A stretch of 36,478 bases of DNA from a virus: the IMG/VR virus record IMGVR_UViG_3300031788_001721, positions 1 to 36,478 of that record; one strand, written 5' to 3'. The translations under genes and the position numbers were made by a program. A model generated the notes under the pieces. That model was not told the origin of the DNA. It made no database searches and saw only the letters and a program-made list of their open reading frames with translations. Shown here piece by piece: positions 30,688-36,478 of this stretch (within the stretch, counting starts at the first letter, position 1; the number at the start of each line of letters is the position of its first letter).

Positions 30688-32382
30688 ATGGTCGAAGAGC
30701 GCGCTAGCCGCGGCGAGCTGTGGGACGCCTTCCAAGAGGGCGTCACACGCGGCTTGGAGAACTCGTCCTTACAGTCGTGTAGCCGATGGGCTGAGCATCG
30801 CAGGGTGATGGGAGCACCCTTCCCCGGTCCCTACGGCTTCGCACATCACCCCTGGTGCCGCGAGATTCACAACAGCAAGGCGGCCTTCACCGTGGCGATG
30901 AAGGCGGCTCAGTTGGGCATCACTGAAGCTGGGATCAATCGGGCATTCTTTGTGCTTGACCAGTTGAAGCGTGACGTGCTGTACGTGCTTCCCACGACGT
31001 TGAATGCGAGCGACTTTTCCAAGGCCCGCTTCGCCACCGCACTGAAGCTCAGCTCGTATCTCAAGCAACTGTTCGTTGACACCAACACCGTGGGCCTGAA
31101 GTCCACGGGAACCAACGTCCTGTACATCCGCGGAAGCCGTGGTGACTCGAACCTGAAGTCCATTCCGGTTTCGGAACTGGTCCTGGACGAGCTGGACGAA
31201 ATGGACACGAAGGCCATCTGGTTGGCCTTGGAGCGTTTGTCCGGGCAGATCGAGAAGCATGTCCTGGCCATCTCGACGCCCACCGTGCCGAAGTACGGCA
31301 TCCACAAGCTGTTCCTCACCAGCACGCAGGAACACTTCCAGTTCAAATGCCCCTGTTGCGGCCGATGGACGGAGTTCGTCTGGCCCGATTGCGTCGAGAT
31401 CATCGGCGAGACGGTCAGCGATCCCCGCTGCCACGAGTCGTTCATCAAGTGCAAGGACTGCAAACACAGGCTGGACCATCGAGCCAAGCCGGAGTTCCTG
31501 GCCGGGGGCTTGTGGCAGCCGACGAACCTGCAAGTCAGCCCGCAGGAGTCCCGTGGCTTTTACGCCAATCAGCTTTATTCGTCTACGGTCTCTCCCGGTG
31601 AGATCGTCATTGCCCACTTCCGTGGCCTTGGCGACGAGGCGGCCAACAAAGAGTTCCATAACTCGAAGCTGGGCCTGCCATTCATCGGCGAAGGTGCCCA
31701 GGTCTCCGACGCGATGCTGGACGCCGCCGTGCGGAAGCATATTACCGGCGACGTGCGGCCGGGGATCGGCGGTCGGCGCTGCATCACGATGGGTGTGGAC
31801 CAGGGCAAGACCGGCTACATCACCGTAGTGGAGTGGCTGTTTGACGGCGACCGCCGTGTGGACATCAATCTGGCAGCGGTCGGCAAGCTGCTCTGGTACG
31901 GCAAGTTCCGGGAGGAGGACTGGAACTACGTCGGCCAGTTGATGCGGGAATGGCAAGTCCTCGCCTGCGTGGTGGACGCCGATCCGAACATCAACGACGC
32001 GCGGCGGTTTGCCCGCAAGTTTTACGGCTATGTCCACCTCTGCCGTTATCGGCGAGGAATCGCGGCCAAGGAAATAGCGATCACCGAGGAAGACACCGGT
32101 GCCCCTATGGCGACGGTAGACCGCACCAACTGGCTGAGTTGCACGCTGGGCCGCTTCAAGATGAATCCTTCACGGATATTGCTGCCGGCCGATATTTCGC
32201 TGGAGTTCCGCGAGCACGTCAAGAACCTCGTGCGGACCTATGAGAAAGATGAACATGGCAACCCGGAGGCCACCTACGTGAACACCGGACCTGACCACTA
32301 CGCCCATGCCTTGGTCTACGCCGACATCGCTTTGACGTTCGTGCCATCGTCCGGCGGCACCAGCATCAGCAAGGTTCTCTAA
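30688..32382 (+). CDS. Phage terminase large subunit, GpA-like
   Basis: 564 residues from ATG 30688. An ATPase motif of the terminase Q-motif type is in KAAQLGITEAGINR, Walker B is in LVLDELDEMD (near residue 166), a CxxC zinc region CPCCGRW / CKDC lies near residues 221-260, and the nuclease domain starts around MGVDQGKTG (near residue 370) with later acidic residues. This is a DNA-packaging motor of lambda-like phages. It binds DNA ends and the portal. The gene is intact and full length, followed 12 bases later by the portal gene. It is the clearest phage hallmark in the window. Confidence 0.92.
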   Translation: MVEERASRGELWDAFQEGVTRGLENSSLQSCSRWAEHRRVMGAPFPGPYGFAHHPWCREIHNSKAAFTVAMKAAQLGITEAGINRAFFVLDQLKRDVLYVLPTTLNASDFSKARFATALKLSSYLKQLFVDTNTVGLKSTGTNVLYIRGSRGDSNLKSIPVSELVLDELDEMDTKAIWLALERLSGQIEKHVLAISTPTVPKYGIHKLFLTSTQEHFQFKCPCCGRWTEFVWPDCVEIIGETVSDPRCHESFIKCKDCKHRLDHRAKPEFLAGGLWQPTNLQVSPQESRGFYANQLYSSTVSPGEIVIAHFRGLGDEAANKEFHNSKLGLPFIGEGAQVSDAMLDAAVRKHITGDVRPGIGGRRCITMGVDQGKTGYITVVEWLFDGDRRVDINLAAVGKLLWYGKFREEDWNYVGQLMREWQVLACVVDADPNINDARRFARKFYGYVHLCRYRRGIAAKEIAITEEDTGAPMATVDRTNWLSCTLGRFKMNPSRILLPADISLEFREHVKNLVRTYEKDEHGNPEATYVNTGPDHYAHALVYADIALTFVPSSGGTSISKVL

Positions 32383-32394
32383 AGGAGTGCCATC

Positions 32395-33867
32395 TTGGTT
32401 GTTGAGTTCATCACCAACATCGTCGAAGTCAGGCACCCGAGTTACCTCAGCAGCCTGCTGGACTGGCGCAAATGGCGGATTTGCTACAACGGCGGCGAAT
32501 ACTTCCGCAAGCTGTACCTCAAAAAGTTCTCGTCGCGGGAGGATGAACCGGAGTTCCAGGCGCGGCTGGATATGACGCCGATCCCATCGTTTGCTCGGGT
32601 GGCTATCAACGATGTCCGCAATGCCATCTTCCAGCGGCTCAAGGACACGAGCCGGCGCGACGGCAGCAGTGCGTATCAGCGGGCGGTCAACGGCTTGGAC
32701 CTGGGCGTCGATCTCCGCGGCAACACCATGAACGGCTTCTTGGGCATCAAGGTACTGACCGAGTTGCTCATTATGGGCCGCGTGGGCGTGTACGTCGATT
32801 CCCCACTGGTCCCGGGCAACGCCACCTTGGCGGACGTGAAGAATTATCGGCCGTACCTGTACTTCTACCCCATTGAAGACATCCTGAGCTGGACTTGCTC
32901 CAAGCCGGACGAGCCGTCCACGTTCCAGGCGATTCTGCTCCGCGACGTAGTTCTCAACTTCGACCAGCGGACCTACCTGCCAACTACGACCGTCGAGCGG
33001 TTCCGCATGTTGTGGATCGACCGCGACACGGGTCTGGTCAACCTGCAATTTCTGGACACCGCCGGAAATCCCATCGACCGTGAGGGGAACCCGGCCGGGG
33101 CCGTGGAGTTGGAGTTGACGCGCATCCCTTTCGTGTTGCTGGACATCGGCGACTCGATGATTAAGGACGTGGTGGAGCAGGAGAACGAGTCACTACCTAC
33201 AAAACGCGAAAGGCCGTGTCCTACGCTTCACGGCGGCCGATTTGCTGGCGGTGAAGTGAACGGTCGCGGCCATAATCCAGGCGGCACAGGATCGACGATA
33301 GGACGAATCGAGACGCGAGTAGGTGTTTTCACACGGGGTCGGAAAACAGACTCGCCAAGGCCCCTGGCCCGCAATTTCAGGCGTTCCATCCGCAAGAACT
33401 GCTGTCGCGTTGGCACGCCGGCCACGAAGCGTATAAACGCGCTGGCAGAGGCCGGGAAAGCGCGATGTTGTGTTGCGACGCGGGACGGCCGAAATCTGAG
33501 GCTGGGCCTGCGGGCAGCCAGTATCACAGAATCGGCTGCCACAAGGAGCAACATCGGACAGCCTCGACACTATGGTCCCTGGCGGCAGAATGCCCAAACC
33601 AATGATCGCCCCCCCATAATGGGCGTAAGTAAGCAGCCTGCATCACAATGCCAGCCGGGCGTCGTCAATTCTATGTTCCCGATTCACGGCCTCGCCGGGC
33701 CTTTGACAACGGCGTCAAGCTTTCTGGCATTGCCATCGTTATATCGCCCTAGCCTGCCACCGGGGAAAGGCGTGGTGCTCGTGATCGACTGCCAGACCAG
33801 GCAACTTCGGCGGTTCGATTACGAGGAGTTTGTCACCCCGCAGCCGATGGAGAAGAATTGGATTTGA
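32395..33867 (+). CDS. Phage portal protein, truncated and read into unrelated sequence
   Basis: TTG 32395 with AAGGAG about 7 bases upstream. Residues 1 to about 265 (nucleotides to about 33189) look like a portal protein: a basic N-terminus, FARVAINDVRNAIFQRLKD, LLIMGRVGVYVDSP, YRPYLYFYPIEDIL and LTRIPFVLLDIGD. From about 33190 the frame continues by chance through low-complexity Arg/Gly/Pro sequence with a different composition. Normal portal proteins of this type are about 450-500 residues, so roughly half the gene is missing. The function is probably lost. The junction marks the end of the recognisable phage module. Confidence 0.78.
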   Translation: MVVEFITNIVEVRHPSYLSSLLDWRKWRICYNGGEYFRKLYLKKFSSREDEPEFQARLDMTPIPSFARVAINDVRNAIFQRLKDTSRRDGSSAYQRAVNGLDLGVDLRGNTMNGFLGIKVLTELLIMGRVGVYVDSPLVPGNATLADVKNYRPYLYFYPIEDILSWTCSKPDEPSTFQAILLRDVVLNFDQRTYLPTTTVERFRMLWIDRDTGLVNLQFLDTAGNPIDREGNPAGAVELELTRIPFVLLDIGDSMIKDVVEQENESLPTKRERPCPTLHGGRFAGGEVNGRGHNPGGTGSTIGRIETRVGVFTRGRKTDSPRPLARNFRRSIRKNCCRVGTPATKRINALAEAGKARCCVATRDGRNLRLGLRAASITESAATRSNIGQPRHYGPWRQNAQTNDRPPIMGVSKQPASQCQPGVVNSMFPIHGLAGPLTTASSFLALPSLYRPSLPPGKGVVLVIDCQTRQLRRFDYEEFVTPQPMEKNWI

Positions 33868-34397
33868 TCCGAGAGTCGCCCTGGTCGCCCGCTGCTATTG
33901 CCACAAGCAAGCGACCACCAAGGTGCATGGATCGAACGGTATGCCCCCCGTCACCCTGCGGCTATGGTCGGTAAATGAACTACTGCCGCCGCGATTCTGG
34001 GTATCTATTTCGAATTAGCCAAAAGATTTTTTTGGCATCTTGTGCCAAGTTTACTTGGCGCGCGGCTGGACTCACGTCACATTGAGGTCAACTGGCTTTG
34101 TTGACGCCCCGCCGCCGATAGGTAGAATGAGGCCCTGTCGATGAGCCGGTTTCCAATGGTGGCGGTCGCAGCACGGAGGGCGGGACGCTTTCACGCACGG
34201 CGCGCACGCTGCGGTGGGACGTTTGTGTGCGCACCCCGGAGGCAGTAGCCATGAAGGGCGCTGCGGTGGTGGGCCGGACCTTTCTCAATAGCGGCCACGA
34301 TGTCGCGGGCATCGTGACGACCGCGATTCTCTTGCTCGCTGTGGCTTCTAAGCCCCAGCAACTGGCATCCGGGCCGGTCCCGGAAGCGGCCTCCCTT
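33190..34397. other. Junction and intergenic region downstream of the truncated portal
   Basis: About 1.2 kb with no confident gene. Minus-strand ORFs at 33193-33597 and plus-strand ORFs here look compositional. A Gln/Arg-containing stretch at about 33675-33867 (ending EEFVTPQPMEKNWI) looks mildly protein-like. Two hairpins lie around 34018-34034 (GCCAAAA/TTTTGGC) and 34044-34059 (GCCAAG/CTTGGC). No tRNA, integrase or clear attachment repeat was found here. Confidence 0.45.
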
Positions 34398-34427
34398 TTG
34401 CCTCTTGGCCTGCGGTCGCTCTATAAT
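34398..34427 (+). promoter_or_regulatory. Promoter of the gene at 34451
   Basis: TTGCCT (34398-34403) and a perfect TATAAT (34422-34427) with an 18-base spacer, ending 23 bases before the ATG. TTGGCC (34405-34410) is a less likely -35. Confidence 0.65.
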
Positions 34428-34450
34428 CCAATCTGTGGGAGCCTCGTTCC

Positions 34451-35416
34451 ATGATAGTAACCATTGCGGAGCGATTGGCGCAAGCGACTGACGCGAGGAG
34501 ACCAGGCAACGGCGATCGTCCGGCCTCGTGTGAGAATCCTTGCAAGTCGCTCATCAACGGCGAAGCGTGGGATGCCTACCGCCTGGACTCGCTGCTCGCG
34601 TTGAAGGAGACGTACCGGGAAAATACGGAGTTCGGTTTCTTGATGAGGCATTACTGGATTCCGGCGACCGTGCTCACCTTCCGGCAGTCGTCGCAGATGG
34701 CGTTGCCGGATGGGCGCGTGGATCGGCTTGAGTTGAACATTGAGCGGACGATGGCCCGATGCCGGTCCAACGAGTGCCTGTGGCGGGAGAAGATTCGTCC
34801 AGCGGCGGCAGTCAATCGTAGCACTGCAAGCACTGAGGAGATTCCTCTGCTGAGCGAGATGCTCTGCTCTTATGATTGCTACGAGCAGACATATGCCTCC
34901 GACAAACCGATCCTCTTTAAGCCGCCCGGCCCTGACCAGCAGGTGGAGGCTCGTCGCAAGGCACTTTATTGCCTGCCCATGCTTTGCCCACCGGGGCCGG
35001 TGCCGATCGGTTTTCGCTGGTACGGCAAGGTGGGCGACGACTACATGAACTACCACTTGGAGGCTGAGGAGCGGCTCGGCGAGACTTCCGTGCTGGTCAT
35101 TCGTCGCGAGGGGCGGTATACTTCATGGGTCCCCCGCGAGTTGGCGGGCTGCAAGGCGGTTCCCCTAGTTACCCAGCGCCAAGGCGTCACGCTGTTTGCC
35201 TGGAATCGCGGGGCGGTGCTGGAGGACCGATTTCAGGATCGCGTGATCGCGGCAGACCGTTTTTTGGCTTCCAGCGTGGACATAACGACCCAGGTTGTCA
35301 CTCGCTTGGTTCGTTCCTGCCCGGAGAATCTGGCAAAGCCAGTTCTACCCCCACCTGACGAGCGGTATTGTGATGGCAAAGCAGTCCCTTCTCGCGCCGA
35401 GAGCGGGCAAGGGTAA
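34451..35416 (+). CDS. Hypothetical chromosomal protein
   Basis: 321 residues from ATG 34451, with GGGAG 9 bases upstream and a promoter before it. No signal peptide. The N-terminal half includes CENPCKSLINGEAWDAYRLD and a central LLSEMLCSYDCYEQTY segment, suggesting a mixed fold with possible metal-binding Cys residues. The C-terminal half contains RWYGKVGDDYMNYHLEAEER and VLVIRREGRYTSW. I recognise no family. Co-directional with the gene after it, likely host rather than phage-derived because of its planctomycete-like style. Confidence 0.66.
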   Translation: MIVTIAERLAQATDARRPGNGDRPASCENPCKSLINGEAWDAYRLDSLLALKETYRENTEFGFLMRHYWIPATVLTFRQSSQMALPDGRVDRLELNIERTMARCRSNECLWREKIRPAAAVNRSTASTEEIPLLSEMLCSYDCYEQTYASDKPILFKPPGPDQQVEARRKALYCLPMLCPPGPVPIGFRWYGKVGDDYMNYHLEAEERLGETSVLVIRREGRYTSWVPRELAGCKAVPLVTQRQGVTLFAWNRGAVLEDRFQDRVIAADRFLASSVDITTQVVTRLVRSCPENLAKPVLPPPDERYCDGKAVPSRAESGQG

Positions 35417-35479
35417 TGGCCCCGTTGTCGCAGCGGGGTGTTCTCGTTCGAGAGCCACGTTTTATGAAAGGAACGAGTC

Positions 35480-36478
35480 ATGGGATTCAGGGACAACAAA
35501 GTCACCCGACGGGTGGCACTTGGGACGATTGCCGCGGGAATGGCTGGATCGGCATTCGTCATTAAAGCTCTAAAGGCCAAGTATCAGACGCCGATTCCCG
35601 CCTCTCCGCGGTATGAGGAAAAGTTCGTAACGGCGTGGGCGGATAGTTTGAAGCAAATCGCCATTCCGAGCCAGAAAATCGCGGGGCCTTCCTCGTTTTC
35701 CGTCAAGTTGAATGTGCCAGAAGGGAAGGCTTACGACGTTTTCGTGCTGGATTGCAGTTTCACGGAGGGGGAAAACGTCGAAACATTGGACCCGACCGTC
35801 TTCCCCTTAGTTTTCACTAGAGGCCATGGAATAATAAAGGCCAAGCGGCTGGCGGGAAAAGATTCACTCGTGCTGTCTGCGAAAGCCGACCTTTTTGAGG
35901 CACTTGCACGAAATTGCGACCCCGCGAAGGGCCTGGACACCTCCACCGGTGAATATGTTTTTGTTCCAAAGGGCGACCGCATCGGCGATGTGATTCTGAG
36001 CGATGGCTCCACTCGTTCCTTTCCTGGCGGGAACCTGCCGCTCTGCTGCACCTATTTAGCCTCGGCTCTCTGGTACTACTTCCCGGGCGAAGCACACCTC
36101 AAGGCTGGAGCGAATTGGCAAATCCCTCCAGGCATCGATTCGGAATTTGCGCTGCCGTGCGAGGTTGTCGGTTTTGAACGAATGGCAGGTAGAGATACGG
36201 CTGTCATTTCCTGCCGTCGCGAACAGCAGGAGTTTCGGACTAGCAACAACTGTGTGTATGTGAGTGTTGCGAAGGTAAGCAGGACCCACAAAGAGGTGTT
36301 AAAGACAACGTCAAAGGAATTTAAGTCCAGGAACAGTTTTCACCTGACGGCGCACCTCGACTTGGAAACAGGGCTTCCGGTGCGTCAAGAGCTTAGATCG
36401 CGAGGAGAGCTACAGATGCCCAATTCACATGTCCACTCGGTCATGGGGTTCCATCTCAGTCGTATCTTAGACGCGTAG
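35480..36478 (+). CDS. Secreted/anchored hypothetical protein with Tat-like leader
   Basis: 332 residues from ATG 35480, with AAAGGAAC upstream. The leader KVTRRVALGTIAAGMAGSAFVI has a twin-Arg pair followed by a hydrophobic stretch, consistent with a twin-arginine signal or membrane anchor. The mature part is beta-rich with KLNVPEGKAYDVFVLDCSF and GDVILSDGSTRSFPGGN, and a C-terminal HLTAHLDLETGLPVRQE segment. No catalytic motif is visible. The stop codon is the last three bases of the window, so the gene is complete. It shares transcription direction with 34451-35416. Confidence 0.68.
   Translation: MGFRDNKVTRRVALGTIAAGMAGSAFVIKALKAKYQTPIPASPRYEEKFVTAWADSLKQIAIPSQKIAGPSSFSVKLNVPEGKAYDVFVLDCSFTEGENVETLDPTVFPLVFTRGHGIIKAKRLAGKDSLVLSAKADLFEALARNCDPAKGLDTSTGEYVFVPKGDRIGDVILSDGSTRSFPGGNLPLCCTYLASALWYYFPGEAHLKAGANWQIPPGIDSEFALPCEVVGFERMAGRDTAVISCRREQQEFRTSNNCVYVSVAKVSRTHKEVLKTTSKEFKSRNSFHLTAHLDLETGLPVRQELRSRGELQMPNSHVHSVMGFHLSRILDA

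Noticed and set aside
33193-33597. Minus-strand ORF of 134 codons after the portal truncation
   Set aside because: No recognisable domain, Arg/Pro-rich, and antisense to the chance extension of the portal frame.

Overview
The window (GC-rich, roughly 60 %) looks like part of a planctomycete genome carrying an integrated, phage-like mobile element with a large insert of defence-type genes. The planctomycete assignment is inference. It rests on the style of the two genes at the right end (34451-35416 and 35480-36478, the latter with a twin-arginine-like leader), the abundance of small lineage-specific hypotheticals, and GCCGGCCG-rich intergenic DNA. No rRNA, tRNA or CRISPR array was found.

Layout. 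(1) 1-2935, plus strand: a tightly packed chain of small accessory genes, many coupled by ATGA/GTGA overlaps, including a CxxC zinc-ribbon protein and a 57-residue basic Cys-rich protein. (2) 3716-4126: two tiny coupled genes closed by a textbook terminator, followed by a 77-bp tandem repeat (4151-4382). (3) 6797 down to 4396, minus strand: six small, mostly acidic unknown genes, several with a similar leader just before the ATG. (4) 6800-7950: a repeat-rich, largely non-coding region with direct repeats, a perfect 12-bp hairpin and inverted repeats around an AT-rich core, the best origin or control-region candidate here. (5) 7953-12459: two paralogous serine recombinases, one apparently lacking its catalytic serine, a small HTH-like protein, a minus-strand chain of three tiny genes, and a SprT-like zinc metalloprotein. 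(6) 12541-15504: a GHKL-type ATPase with unusual motif order and a C-terminal metalloprotease-like motif, followed by small conserved element genes, one with a papain/transglutaminase-like Cys-His-Asp arrangement.

(7) 16089-25168 is the defence-like island. It opens with an ADP-ribosyltransferase-like protein. A separate promoter (17102-17129) then leads a compact operon: HD-domain protein, ORC/Cdc6-like ATPase, a protein of unknown family, a fusion of an endonuclease III-type DNA glycosylase to a DNA cytosine-5 methyltransferase, and a ThyX thymidylate synthase. A Hanks-type Ser/Thr kinase follows after 37 bp. The first four genes overlap by 4 bp each, and ThyX follows 20 bp later, so the five probably act together. 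The glycosylase-methyltransferase fusion in this setting is the most interesting signal in the window.

(8) 25462-33189 is a phage DNA-packaging module: a Zn-binding protein in the small-terminase position, a GpA-like large terminase, and the first half of a portal gene. Unusually, a set of exported proteins lies between them: a permuted NlpC/P60-like protein, a C39-like lipoprotein, a thioredoxin-like membrane protein and a thioredoxin lipoprotein with CPAC. The portal homology stops near 33190 and no capsid or tail genes follow, so the element is truncated or uses only packaging functions. (9) 33190-34450 is mostly non-coding junction DNA, and 34451-36478 appears to be host chromosome.
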